Assembly: GCF_041153465.1 (NCBI RefSeq)
Contig: NZ_CP154858.1
Coordinates: 3,162,001-3,226,000, forward strand
Length of the DNA: 64,000 bases
Reading direction: 5' to 3'
Source: Thermohahella caldifontis
GTDB taxonomy: Bacteria > Pseudomonadota > Gammaproteobacteria > Pseudomonadales > Oleiphilaceae
Each line of letters begins with the position of its first letter. The stretch's first letter is position 1. Shown piece by piece: positions 1 through 10,783 of this stretch. The position numbers and the translations under genes were made by a program. The notes below the pieces were generated by a model. That model ran no database searches and had not been told where the DNA came from. It was given only the letters and a program-made list of their open reading frames with translations.

Positions 1-258
1 TTCCGGGAAGCGGATTTTCAGTGTCTTGTAGGGGAGAGCCGGCGGTTCAGGGGGTGTCTGCCGGGGCCGAGAAGGCACTTCGCTGGCCTTGGGCAGGGAA
101 ATGATCTGTACAGGGGGCAGTTCGACCTTCTCGGCTCCCTCACGGGGCGAGTCGCTGTATTCCACGTTACCCTGCGGATCCACCCAGCGATAGATTTCTG
201 CCTGAGCATTCAGGATAGTCAGGCCGAGAGCGATACAAAGCCAAGTCCGTGTTGTCAT
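1..258 (-). CDS. DUF4124 domain-containing periplasmic protein (C-terminus cut by window edge)
   Basis: Reading from the ATG at 258, the first 20 residues form a signal peptide ending in AQA. The mature part begins EIYRWVDPQGNVEYSDSP, the typical DUF4124 opening (Y/W-rich, xDxxGxxxYSDxP). A strong ribosome site (AGGAGGA) lies just upstream of the ATG. A proline-rich stretch follows, and the frame stays open to base 1, so the C-terminus is outside the window. Members of this family are small exported proteins of unknown function, often found near glnA or glnL in gammaproteobacteria. It lies downstream of glnA on the same strand, separated from it by the glnA terminator. Confidence 0.75.
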   Translation of the reverse strand, partial: MTTRTWLCIALGLTILNAQAEIYRWVDPQGNVEYSDSPREGAEKVELPPVQIISLPKASEVPSRPRQTPPEPPALPYKTLKIRFPE

Positions 259-298
259 GGTGTCCTCCTGTACTCATCAATGTACCAGAACCGCGGAC

Positions 299-333
299 AA
301 AAAAAACCCCGGCAATGCACGGGCATGCCGGGG
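299..333 (-). terminator. Intrinsic terminator of glnA
   Basis: Read on the minus strand, a perfect 8-bp GC-rich stem (CCCCGGCA / TGCCGGGG) is followed by a run of eight T. It sits about 20 bases after the glnA stop codon, so it should end the glnA transcript before the DUF4124 gene. Confidence 0.9.
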
Positions 334-353
334 TCCTCTGTCCCGGAAGGGGA

Positions 354-1763
354 TCAGATGGAGTAGTACATGTCGAACTCGACCGGGTGGGTGGTCATGT
401 TCAGACGCTCCACCTCGCCACGCTTCAGGTCAATGTAACCCTGAATCATGTCTTCGGTGAATACACCGCCACGGGTCAGGAACTCGTGGTCGCGCTCCAG
501 ATAATCCAGCGCCTGCTCCAGAGAGCTGCACACGGTCGGAATGCCTTTGGCCTCTTCCGGCGGCAGATCATACAGATCCTTGTCCATGGCATCGCCCGGA
601 TGGATCTTGTTCTGGATACCGTCAAGGCCGGCCATCAGCATGGCGGCGAAAGCCAGGTACGGGTTGGCTGTCGGATCCGGGAAGCGAACCTCGATGCGGC
701 GTGCCTTCGGATTGGTCACAAACGGAATCCGGATGGAAGCCGAGCGGTTGCGGGCAGAGTAGGCCAGCATGACCGGCGCTTCGAAGCCCGGCACCAGGCG
801 CTTGTAGGAGTTGGTGGAAGCGTTGGTGAACGCGTTCAGTGTCCGGGCATGCTTGATGATGCCGCCGATGTAGTACAATGCTTCGTCGCTCAGGCCGGCA
901 TAGCCATCACCGGCAAAGATGTTCTTGCCGTCCTTGCTGAGAGACTGGTGGCAGTGCATGCCGCTGCCGTTGTCACCCACCACGGGTTTCGGCATGAAGG
1001 TGGCCGTCTTGCCATAGGCATGAGCCACGTTGTGTACGCAGTACTTGAGAATCTGAACTTCGTCAGCCTTTTTCACCAGTGTGTTGGCGCCAACACCAAT
1101 TTCGCACTGACCCGCGGTGCCAACCTCGTGGTGGTGGACTTCAATCTCCAGGCCCATGGCTTCCATGGCGGCGCACATGGCGGCACGAAGATCGTGGAGT
1201 GAATCCACCGGCGGTACCGGGAAATAGCCGCCCTTGACACCCGGACGGTGACCGATGTTGTTACGGTCGAAATCTTCGCCGGATACCCATGCGGCTTCCT
1301 CGGAGAAAACTTCGTAGAAGGAGCCCTTCATGTCCGTGTTCCACTTGACGCTGTCAAATACGAAGAACTCGGGCTCCGGGCCAAACAGTACCGTGTCTGC
1401 AATACCCGTGGATTTCAGGTACTCTTCCGCACGTGCTGCAACAGAGCGGGGATCGCGCTCGTAGCCCTGCATGGTCGTGGGCTCGACGATGGAGCAACGC
1501 AGGTTCAGCGTTGTGTCTTCCGTAAACGGATCAATGACGGCTGTTTCATCGTCCGGCATCAGGATCATGTCGGATTCATTGATGCCCTTCCAGCCCGCAA
1601 TGGAAGAGCCATCGAACATCTTGCCTTCCTCAAAGAAGCCCTCTTTGGTGGCTTCTGCGGCAGGAATGGTGACGTGTTGTTCTTTCCCGCGCGAGTCGGT
1701 AAAGCGCAGGTCAACCCATTTGACGTCGTGTTCTTTGATCAGGTTCAGAGTTTTCTCTGACAT
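354..1763 (-). CDS. glnA: Glutamine synthetase, type I (GlnA)
   Basis: This enzyme makes glutamine from glutamate, ammonia and ATP in the cytoplasm and is the main ammonia-assimilating enzyme. The product is 469 aa, the same length as E. coli GlnA, and starts MSEKTLNLIKEHDVKWVD; the open frame runs far upstream but without homology. The adenylylation loop DLYDLPPEE is intact, with the target tyrosine at about residue 398, so the enzyme should be controlled by GlnE, which is also in this window. Upstream lie a sigma-54 promoter and two NtrC-like sites; downstream is a strong terminator, so it is probably transcribed alone. Confidence 0.98.
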   Translation of the reverse strand: MSEKTLNLIKEHDVKWVDLRFTDSRGKEQHVTIPAAEATKEGFFEEGKMFDGSSIAGWKGINESDMILMPDDETAVIDPFTEDTTLNLRCSIVEPTTMQGYERDPRSVAARAEEYLKSTGIADTVLFGPEPEFFVFDSVKWNTDMKGSFYEVFSEEAAWVSGEDFDRNNIGHRPGVKGGYFPVPPVDSLHDLRAAMCAAMEAMGLEIEVHHHEVGTAGQCEIGVGANTLVKKADEVQILKYCVHNVAHAYGKTATFMPKPVVGDNGSGMHCHQSLSKDGKNIFAGDGYAGLSDEALYYIGGIIKHARTLNAFTNASTNSYKRLVPGFEAPVMLAYSARNRSASIRIPFVTNPKARRIEVRFPDPTANPYLAFAAMLMAGLDGIQNKIHPGDAMDKDLYDLPPEEAKGIPTVCSSLEQALDYLERDHEFLTRGGVFTEDMIQGYIDLKRGEVERLNMTTHPVEFDMYYSI

Positions 1764-1882
1764 TCCGGTTACTCCGTTTTGTAGCATTGATGTTGTGATG
1801 TTCCGGGCGCTGCGATCCGGAAAAGTCCTTACGGGCGAAAGCGTATCAGAACTGCCCGAAAAGTGCTCTGGTTTTTTGAGAA

Positions 1883-1898
1883 AGCAAGGACGATGCCA
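1883..1898 (-). promoter_or_regulatory. Sigma-54 (-24/-12) promoter of glnA
   Basis: On the minus strand the site reads TGGCATCGTCCTTGCT, matching TGGCAC-N5-TTGCW with the required GG-N10-GC spacing; only the last base of the -24 box differs. The predicted transcript starts near 1872, about 110 bases before the glnA start codon. Confidence 0.8.
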
Positions 1899-1962
1899 TA
1901 TTGCATGGCTTGTCCAAGTTGCTGATTCATATGAGAAGAGGCTGTTCGGTGAAATCAGCGTG

Positions 1963-1979
1963 CGCACCAAAATGGGGCG
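1963..1979. promoter_or_regulatory. NtrC-binding site, proximal to glnA
   Basis: The site CGCACC-AAAA-TGGGGCG matches the NtrC consensus TGCACY-N4-TGGTGCA at 14 of 17 positions, counting the four N positions as matches. Its centre is about 100 bases upstream of the predicted sigma-54 start, a normal enhancer position. Confidence 0.65.
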
Positions 1980-2003
1980 TGAAGCGTATCGGTAGAGTGT
2001 GAG

Positions 2004-2020
2004 TGCACCAAAACAGTGCG
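2004..2020. promoter_or_regulatory. NtrC-binding site, distal to glnA
   Basis: The site TGCACC-AAAA-CAGTGCG fits the NtrC consensus with the exact 17-bp architecture. Its centre is 41 bp (about four helical turns) from the proximal site and about 140 bases from the predicted glnA start, as with the two-site enhancer of E. coli glnA. It also lies 62 bp upstream of the typA -10 box. Confidence 0.7.
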
Positions 2021-2081
2021 CAACCAAAGGTGGCTTTGGGTAAGCGGGCAGGGTCCCGTATACGGCTGACCCCAACACCTG

Positions 2082-2087
2082 TATAAT
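2082..2087 (+). promoter_or_regulatory. -10 box of the typA promoter
   Basis: A perfect TATAAT lies 35 bases before the chosen typA start; no good -35 box is seen at 16-18 bp. It overlaps the ATG at 2086 that would give a longer typA frame, which argues for the downstream GTG start. Confidence 0.6.
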
Positions 2088-2121
2088 GTGCGGCCTTGAA
2101 AAAACCGAACGGATAGCAACA

Positions 2122-3942
<1,821 letters not shown>

Positions 3943-4117
3943 GATATTTCGGCTTTCCCTGATGCGGCGCCCGGGCTCGGATGTGCTAAGGTCGCCGCAG
4001 TGCCTGACTGGCTGTGTTGCTGGATGATGGCTGGCAGGCAAAGTTAGTATGTTTATTCAAGAGAAGAACAATAAAGTTTATGCATCGGATTGACCGCCAA
4101 AAAGGTACAGGCCGCGC

Positions 4118-4567
4118 ATGAAAGGATTGCTGCAGCGGGTCACAGAGGCTTCCGTTACGGTGGGTGGCGATGTTGTGGGCGCCATCGGCCGCGGGCTATT
4201 GCTGTTTCTCGCGGTGGAGCCGGAAGACAGTGAACGCACGGCAGATCGTCTGCTGGAAAAGGTGCTGGCCTACCGGGTCTTTCCCGATGATGATGACCGC
4301 ATGAACCTCAGCCTGTCGGACATCTCCGGCGATCTTCTTGTTGTTTCCCAGTTTACGCTTGCAGCCGACACCTCTCGCGGCCTGCGTCCCAGCTTTTCAT
4401 CTGCCGCCGACCCTGAGAAGGGCAAGGCTCTCTATGATTACTTTGTGGCAAGGGCGCGTGAGCAGGTGATCAACCTGGCGACTGGCCGGTACGGGGCTGA
4501 CATGAAAGTCCGGCTGGTGAACGACGGACCTGTGACTTTTTTGCTTGAGGTCAAGTCAAATGATTGA
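4118..4567 (+). CDS. dtd: D-aminoacyl-tRNA deacylase (Dtd)
   Basis: This enzyme hydrolyses D-aminoacyl-tRNAs (and Gly-tRNA-Ala) so that D-amino acids do not enter proteins. The product is 149 aa, close to the usual 145. Both active-site signatures are present: SQFTLA at residues 77-82 and NDGPVTF at 135-141, the latter holding the cross-subunit Gly-cisPro motif. The start MKGLLQRVTEASV matches the family N-terminus. It lies 175 bp downstream of typA on the same strand. Confidence 0.96.
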   Translation: MKGLLQRVTEASVTVGGDVVGAIGRGLLLFLAVEPEDSERTADRLLEKVLAYRVFPDDDDRMNLSLSDISGDLLVVSQFTLAADTSRGLRPSFSSAADPEKGKALYDYFVARAREQVINLATGRYGADMKVRLVNDGPVTFLLEVKSND

Positions 4568-5058
4568 GAGGCGCGGCATTATACAAAGGTAGGTGCCGGC
4601 TTTGCGCTTGCTTTTGCTATAGTAAGGCAGGCTGGCAAGTGTGGTGTGCAACAAGACGCTGATATTAAAGAGGAAGCCGGAGCAGTGCCGGAAACTGGCC
4701 GGGAACGTGCGATAAGATGCCGGCTTCTTGTGACAAAAAAGTTTAAGTTTTTTCGAGGGAACAGGTTGCAAAATTAACAACATTGTATTACATATTGTTC
4801 CTGAGAATGAGTATTAGGTCATTGGTCTAACCAACTGTTAGGCAAGGGGAATTGTCCCTTCAGGGAAGGCAATGAAAGAAAACCCCTCAACGCCGGAAAC
4901 GACAGGAGGAAGTGCCGTAAAAAATTTGACTGACAGCAAAATGTCATGTAAATGACATATGGCCTGACTATAAATGGGCACGCAAGTGGCCGAATAACGA
5001 AACAGAATCCAACAACCGGCTTCGCAAGAAGTTAACTGACACACAAAAGGAAGACGAA
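4568..5058 (+). other. Long intergenic region upstream of the porin gene
   Basis: This 491-bp region is AT-richer than its neighbours and has no credible coding frame. It holds the porin promoter region (inverted repeat at 4941-4958, -10-like box at 4969-4974), an imperfect palindrome GGGAATTGTCCC near 4847, and a TATAGT hexamer near 4618. The porin ribosome site (AAGGAAGA) ends it. A long untranslated leader or a small RNA is possible, but no clear terminator hairpin was found to define one. Confidence 0.6.
4941..4974 (+). promoter_or_regulatory. Porin promoter with operator-like inverted repeat
   Basis: A perfect inverted repeat ATGTCAT-GTAA-ATGACAT (4941-4958) lies 11 bp before the -10-like hexamer TATAAA (4969-4974), where a -35 box would normally be. 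No consensus -35 is present, which suggests a transcription factor dimer binds here. The half-site resembles part of a Pho box, but the repeat is inverted rather than direct. Confidence 0.5.
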
Positions 5059-6069
5059 ATGAAAAAGACTCTGATCGCTTCAGCAATTGCTGCTGCAACT
5101 TTCGCATCCTCCAGCGCTTTCGCGATGGACCCGGCTGCTGAGCTGGCTGCCAAGATCAACTCCATGCCGACTGTATACGGCAACATCCAGCTGGGTTACT
5201 TGAACAGCGAAACGGACAACGGTTCTACCACAACCACCACCAATAGCGTTTTTGACAACGGTTCCACCATCGGTGTGAAGCACTCTCACGAGATTGCACC
5301 GGGCATCACCGGCTTCCTGAAAATGGAATTCGATGTGGATGCGGTCACCAGCGCTACGCAGTTCTCCACAGACGAAGCCTACATGGGTGTAAAAGGTGAT
5401 TTCGGTTCCGTACAGTTCGGTTCTGATGACACGGTATACGAGTGGGTCAAGGTAGTTCCGGACGAAGCCATTGATCTGTCTTATGACGATGTGGCAGGTG
5501 TCAACGAATCCAACAACTTCCAGTACACTTCTCCCAAGCTGGCAGGTATGGCAACTGTGGGCGTGACGCTGCCGACAGACGCCAGCCTCAACGACGAGAA
5601 CCACGCACTGGCACTGGCTGTCAAGGCCGCTCCGGTTGAGAACCTGAATGTGGTTCTGGCCTATGCCATGGGTCGTGAGCAAGGCGCTCTGGATACAGGT
5701 GACAGCATTGGTCTGTCCGCAGCTTACAGCATGGACAACATTACAGTAGTTGGCCAGTTCCAGAAGAAGAGCGCAAACAGCGTTAGTGGCACAGACGACA
5801 AAGAGTCTGACCTGACTACCTTCGCGCTGCGCGGCACTGTCGCACTGGGCGCCAACAGCCTGTCTCTGGCCTACCGCACCACTGCTACCGATGCGGACAC
5901 TGCAGGTCAGAAAGACACCATCAGCGGCTTCTGGCTGCAGGGCATGCACAACGTGTCTGACAACATGTACGTATATGCTGAATACGTGGCAGAAACCACT
6001 GAGTACAAGGGTTCTTCAGCTGATACTGACGTGAACACCTTTGCTGTAGGTGCCACCTACTTCTTCTAA
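5059..6069 (+). CDS. Gram-negative general porin (outer membrane beta-barrel)
   Basis: This outer membrane trimeric-porin-type protein lets small hydrophilic solutes diffuse in. The product is 336 aa. A clear signal peptide (MKKTLIASAIAAATFASSSAFA) is followed by a mature protein with alternating strands (VYGNIQLGYLNS, GFLKMEFDVD, SVQFGSDDTVYEW) and ends in Phe (VGATYFF), as needed for recognition by the Bam complex. It has its own promoter region and a strong terminator, so it is monocistronic. Substrate preference cannot be read from sequence. Confidence 0.92.
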   Translation: MKKTLIASAIAAATFASSSAFAMDPAAELAAKINSMPTVYGNIQLGYLNSETDNGSTTTTTNSVFDNGSTIGVKHSHEIAPGITGFLKMEFDVDAVTSATQFSTDEAYMGVKGDFGSVQFGSDDTVYEWVKVVPDEAIDLSYDDVAGVNESNNFQYTSPKLAGMATVGVTLPTDASLNDENHALALAVKAAPVENLNVVLAYAMGREQGALDTGDSIGLSAAYSMDNITVVGQFQKKSANSVSGTDDKESDLTTFALRGTVALGANSLSLAYRTTATDADTAGQKDTISGFWLQGMHNVSDNMYVYAEYVAETTEYKGSSADTDVNTFAVGATYFF

Positions 6070-6094
6070 GTTCCCCTTGGAACCTGGAAGTACC

Positions 6095-6120
6095 GAAAAG
6101 CCGGCTGATGCCGGCTTTTC
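6095..6120 (+). terminator. Intrinsic terminator of the porin gene
   Basis: A perfect 11-bp stem GAAAAGCCGGC / GCCGGCTTTTC with a TGAT loop and a T-rich 3' arm lies 25 bases after the porin stop codon. The symmetrical A/T flanks could let it act on both strands. Confidence 0.9.
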
Positions 6121-6151
6121 TCGTTATGGGTCAGGCCAACAGGGGCCAGGT

Positions 6152-7009
6152 ATGCAGAACGAAGTAGAAATCAAGCTGGGCGTCGCGGGCTTTGCACAAC
6201 CGGCTATCGAAGATGCCCTGATTGCACGGTTAGGGAAGCCGGACACGCGCATGCTCCATAACCGGTATTTTGACACACCGGACCGTGCCCTCTGGCATCA
6301 GCGCATGGCTGTGCGCTTGCGTGAAAAGGCTGGCCAGTGGCAGATGACGCTGAAAGGGAAGGGCGGGCAGGCGGGTGGCCTGCATCGCCGGCAGGAATGG
6401 GAATGGCCGGTTCAGTCACCCGATCTGGATGTGGAGCGGCTCGTGGCAACCGGAATGCTGGACGCAGAAACGGTGGCGCGCCTGGCGCCGGTGTTCGATA
6501 CGGATTTTGAGCGCAAGATCTGGTATGTCACAGGCGAGGATCTCCATGCGGAAGTCGCGCTGGACAGCGGCTGGATATGCGCCGGGGAAAAACGGGAACC
6601 CTTGTGCGAGCTGGAGGTCGAATTGATGTCAGGCTCTGCTCAGGCCTTGGTTGCCTGGGCGCAGACGTGGTGTGCCGTCTGGCCCGTGTGGCCGATGACG
6701 GCAAGCAAGGCCCAGCGAGGCTATGAACTCGCTTCGGGTGAGTTGTCCGGCCGCGGTGGCATGGTGAGGCGTGCCGAAGTCGCATTTGAAGGCTGGAGCC
6801 GGTGGTGTACGGACCATCTTCTGACGGCTTCTTCGCGGCAGGAAGCCTGGGCGCTTCTGGCGCGCGAGGGGCGGGAACAGGCCCGGGATCTGGTGGATGC
6901 ACTGGGATTGAATTCATCGCCGGCGCGATGGCATGAGGACGATTGGGAGCAGGGAATGGGAACCTTGTGTGCGGACATTCTGAAACACATGGTGACATCC
7001 GGAATATGA
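6152..7009 (+). CDS. CYTH domain protein (inorganic triphosphatase, YgiF-like, short form)
   Basis: The N-terminus carries the CYTH signature ExExK (E4, E6, K8 in MQNEVEIKLG). The tunnel-fold acidic and basic residues continue through about residue 200 (HNRYFDTPD, MAVRLREK, TLKGKGG, CELEVELMSG). Known CYTH proteins of this type hydrolyse inorganic triphosphate. E. coli YgiF (433 aa) has a C-terminal CHAD domain and lies just upstream of glnE. Here the protein is only 285 aa, so the CHAD part is reduced to about 80 residues. The start is the ATG after CCAGG; a longer frame overlaps the porin terminator and was rejected. Confidence 0.85.
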   Translation: MQNEVEIKLGVAGFAQPAIEDALIARLGKPDTRMLHNRYFDTPDRALWHQRMAVRLREKAGQWQMTLKGKGGQAGGLHRRQEWEWPVQSPDLDVERLVATGMLDAETVARLAPVFDTDFERKIWYVTGEDLHAEVALDSGWICAGEKREPLCELEVELMSGSAQALVAWAQTWCAVWPVWPMTASKAQRGYELASGELSGRGGMVRRAEVAFEGWSRWCTDHLLTASSRQEAWALLAREGREQARDLVDALGLNSSPARWHEDDWEQGMGTLCADILKHMVTSGI

Positions 7010-7063
7010 CAAATTTTGTACAATCCGGTACAGTCAGAAAAAATCCTGGTTTGGGGGTGGGAT

Positions 7064-7861
7064 ATGAGTGTCAGGCGTTGGGCAGGTACAACCGCAGTAT
7101 GGCTGAGTCTTCTGGTGATGAGCCTGCCGGCACAGGCACGTGAACCGGACTGGTCCCTCTATGCACGCATTCTCAAGACCTATACCTACCAGGGCGAGAA
7201 AAACGGCATGCCTGCCGTGATGGTCCGCTACCGTGACCTCAAAAAGGATCCGGATTTCCCGAAGGTTGTGGAACAGTTGGCGAAATTCCCCAAGTCCGCA
7301 CTCAAGTCACATGAAGAAAAGCTGGCGTTTTACCTGAACGGTTACAACGTCCTGGCAATCAAGATGGTGCTGGACCACTGGCCCATCGAGAAACTCAAGG
7401 CGTTGGGAACATTCTACCGGCCGGTCTGGGTGCACCCTGCCGGTACGCTGGCCGGGGAAGAAGTGACCCTGCGCTATCTGGAAAATGGTGTCCTGAGGAA
7501 AATGGGTGACCCCCGGATTCACATGGCGCTGAACTGTGCGTCCATGAGCTGCCCGGATCTGAGGCAGGAGCCCTATACGGCCGCACGGATAGAGGAACAG
7601 CTCGCTGATCAGACACGCGTATTTCTGAAAACCAACAAGGCTGTCCGGCTGAGCGGGGATACCCTGCATGTGGCCATCATTTTCGACTGGTTCAAGGAGG
7701 ATTTCGAACCCGTAGGCGGGGTGGAGGCCTTTTTGCGCACCTATCGTCCGGATCTGCCGCCCTACAAGCAGCTCGTTGCAGACATGCCCTACCATTGGGA
7801 AATCAATGAGCATCTGACCATGCGTGAAAAGCAGCAGTGGCTGGCCCGCTTCAGCTGGTAA
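7064..7861 (+). CDS. DUF547 domain-containing exported protein
   Basis: The 265-aa product has a signal peptide (MSVRRWAGTTAVWLSLLVMSLPAQA) and a DUF547 domain. It shows the family hallmarks KLAFYLNGYNVLAIKMV and ALNCASMSCPDL, the latter holding the conserved Cys. Function is unknown; a peptidase-like Cys/His arrangement has been suggested for the family. The start at 7064 follows a purine-rich GGGGTGGGA. It sits between the CYTH gene and glnE, which are adjacent in E. coli, so it looks like an insertion into that pair. Confidence 0.82.
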   Translation: MSVRRWAGTTAVWLSLLVMSLPAQAREPDWSLYARILKTYTYQGEKNGMPAVMVRYRDLKKDPDFPKVVEQLAKFPKSALKSHEEKLAFYLNGYNVLAIKMVLDHWPIEKLKALGTFYRPVWVHPAGTLAGEEVTLRYLENGVLRKMGDPRIHMALNCASMSCPDLRQEPYTAARIEEQLADQTRVFLKTNKAVRLSGDTLHVAIIFDWFKEDFEPVGGVEAFLRTYRPDLPPYKQLVADMPYHWEINEHLTMREKQQWLARFSW

Positions 7862-7907
7862 GTGCCTTTGCGCTATAGTAGGTGCTCTGACACGTACGGA
7901 GCACCTC

Positions 7908-10753
7908 ATGACTGCCATTGACGAACGTGCCCGCGCCCGTTTCAGCGACTGGTGCACGGCGCTGAATGGATCACCGGATCCCGTCACCCTGACACCCGCC
8001 GTTCGGGAAGGGCTGGTTGCCGCCTTCGCCGTCTCGGATTTTCTCTATCGCGTCGCCCTGCGCTGGCCGGATTGGGTGGTGAGCCACATTGAGTCCGGTG
8101 CCCTTGACGCCCCCTGGTATGCCGGAGAGGATCATGGCACACCTGTGCGTCTGCCGGCCGACTTCCCGAACGAGGAGTCCCTGAAGCAGGCGTTGCGTCA
8201 CTACCGTCAGCAGGCAATGTGGCATATCGTTTACAGGGATCTGGTACTCAACCCGCCTCTCGAAGAAACCGTATCGGACATGACCCGCCTGGCGGAGCAG
8301 ACGCTGGACGTGGCGCTGGACTGGCTCTGGCAGGATGCCTGCCGTCAGTGGGGCACTCCGACGGGGCCCGATGGAGAGCCCGTGCGCATGGTCGTGATCG
8401 GCATGGGCAAGCTGGGGGCCGGTGAACTGAATGTGTCCTCCGATATTGATCTCATGTTTGCATACGAGCATGGCGGGCAGACCCGGGGCGGTGCCCGTAC
8501 GCTGGAGCATTCGGCGTTTTTTACCCGGCTGGGTCAGCGGCTCATTCAGGCACTGGATCAGACCACGGCGGACGGGCAGGTCTTCCGTGTGGACATGCGG
8601 TTGCGTCCTTACGGGCAGAGTGGCGCGTTGGCACTCAGTTTTGATGCCATGGAGCAGTACTACCAGTCTCAGGGACGCGAGTGGGAACGCTACGCGATGA
8701 TCAAGGCGCGTCCGGTTGCGGGGGATATCGGGGCGGGTGCAAGGCTCATGGACGCGCTGACGCCCTTTGTGTATCGCAAATACATTGATTTCGGGGTGCT
8801 GGAATCCCTGCGGGACATGAAACGCATGATTCAGCGGGAAGTGGCGCGCCGCAATCTGGAAAACAACATCAAGCTGGGCCGGGGAGGCATCCGGGAAATC
8901 GAATTTGTTGTCCAGGCCATGCAGTTGTTGCGGGGGGGCAGTTGCCGGCGCTGCGCCAGCGCCAGGTCCTCCGGGTACTGCCGGCACTGGCTGAAGCCGG
9001 CCTTCTGCCACAGGAAGACGCGAAGGTGTTGGCCGAGGCTTACCGTTATCTGCGCAAGCTCGAACACGCGCTGCAGGGCATGGATGATCGCCAGACCCAG
9101 ACACTGCCCCAGGATGAGCTGGGCTGGCAGCGTCTGGCGCGCATCATGGGGGCCGATGGTCCGGAAGCTTTGCGGCAACGTACCCTGTCCATACGCAATG
9201 CCGTGGCAGAACGATTTGAAGCCGTGGTGGCCAGCGAACATGATGAGGCGCGCGAAGGCGCTGATGCGCTGCACTGGCGGGATCTCTGGCTCCGCGTCCG
9301 ACAGGGGGAGGGAAGTGATGCCGAAGACAGTGGCCCGCTGGTGGAGGCGCTCCGGAAGCTGGTCGCAGGTTCCCGTTTCCGGCACATGCATCCCCAGGCC
9401 CTGGAACGGCTGGATCGTTTTGTCCCGCTGTTGTGTGCGGTGCTGGAAGACGGGCAGGCGACGGAGATCACGATTCAGCGCGTGTTCCGGCTCGTGGAAG
9501 CCGTGTTGCGCCGTTCCGCCTATCTGGCCTTGCTGGTGGAAAATCCCGGCGCGCTCAAATTGCTGGTTGAACTGTTCGCCGCCAGTGACTGGGTGGCCTC
9601 GCAGATCACGGCGACGCCTGCATTGCTGGATGAGTTGCTCAATGAAGCCACCCTGACGCGGCCGCCGGAACGTTCGGAACTGGAAAACGAGCTGCGGCAG
9701 CAGTTGCTTCGGGTTCCGGAAGATGACCTGGAAGGCATCATGGAGACCCTGCGGCAGTTCCGGCATGCACATGTTCTGCGGGTGGCGGTTTCCGAGATCC
9801 GGGGCACTCTGCCGGTAATGAAAGTGAGTGACTACCTGACCTGGCTGGCAGAGGTCATCCTTCAGGCCGTATTCGACGTGGCCTGGCAGGACATGGTGCG
9901 CCGCCACGGCTGGCCGGAGGCGGAGAGCGAGCAGGCTGCGCGGGAGCAGTTTGCGATGGTCGGCTATGGCAAGCTGGGCGGCATTGAGCTGAGCTACAGC
10001 TCCGATCTGGACCTGGTGTTCGTGCATGGCGAAACCGGTAGCCGGACGACGGGCGAGCGGTCATTGGACACGGCCGTATTCTGGGCGCGGCTGGGCCAGA
10101 AAATGGTCCATTTGCTCTCCACACGAACCCATTCCGGCATTCTGTACGAGGTGGACATGCGCTTGCGTCCTTCCGGAAACGCCGGACTGCTGGTCACGTC
10201 TCTGGAAGCATTCCGGAAGTATCAGCTCAATCAGGCCTGGACCTGGGAGCATCAGGCGCTGGTTCGGGCGCGGGCCGTTGCCGGCGGTCAGGTGGCCTCT
10301 GCAGAGTTCGAGGCGGTACGTCGGGAAGTGCTCTGCCAGCCCCGGGACCCGGAGGTTTTGCGACAGGCGGTACTGGACATGCGCGAGCGCATGTACCGGG
10401 AGCTGGCAGACCGTCACGCCGGGGAGTTTGATCTCAAGCATGATGTCGGCGGTATCGTGGACATCGAATTTATGGTTCAATATCTGGCACTGCGATGGGC
10501 CCACGTTTATCCGGACGTGGTAGAATACAGCGATAACATTCGTATACTGGAAGCTCTGGGTCGTCACGGGCTGCTGTCCCAAGAGGATGCGAACGCGCTG
10601 ATCGACCTGTACCAGGCACTGAGAGCACGCATCCATCTCCTGGCACTGGACCGCAAACCGGCCCGTGTGCCTGAGGGCACCCTGGATGATGCACGCAAGT
10701 TCATCCGGTCCGTCTGGCAGCGTGTCATGGTGGCGCCGCAAGGTGCCGGTTGA
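7908..10753 (+). pseudogene. glnE: Bifunctional glutamine synthetase adenylyltransferase/deadenylase GlnE, reading frame broken at 8932-8939
   Basis: GlnE adenylylates and deadenylylates GlnA in response to PII. Joined across one -1 shift the product is about 948 aa (E. coli 946). The N-terminal nucleotidyltransferase motif GMGKLGAGELNVSSDIDL and the C-terminal one GYGKLGGIELSYSSDLDL are both intact. The frame is lost in a run of seven G at 8932-8938 after residue about 343 (...AMQLLRGG), and the homologous sequence (QLPALRQRQVLRVLPALAEAG) continues in the -1 frame. One extra G would restore it. Without correction the first frame runs on to 9656 with unrelated sequence. Sequencing error, mutation and recoding are weighed in the findings. 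Confidence 0.93.
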
Positions 10754-10783
10754 AGTCAATGAATCGGGTTTCGAAGGAGAAGA

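Noticed and set aside
249..1202. 317-codon + strand frame opposite glnA
   Set aside because: Shadow of glnA, which is unambiguous on the minus strand with promoter and terminator.
5080..5949. 289-codon open frame antisense to the porin gene
   Set aside because: It lies wholly within the porin gene, has low-complexity composition and no start signals; the porin frame has a signal peptide and terminal Phe.
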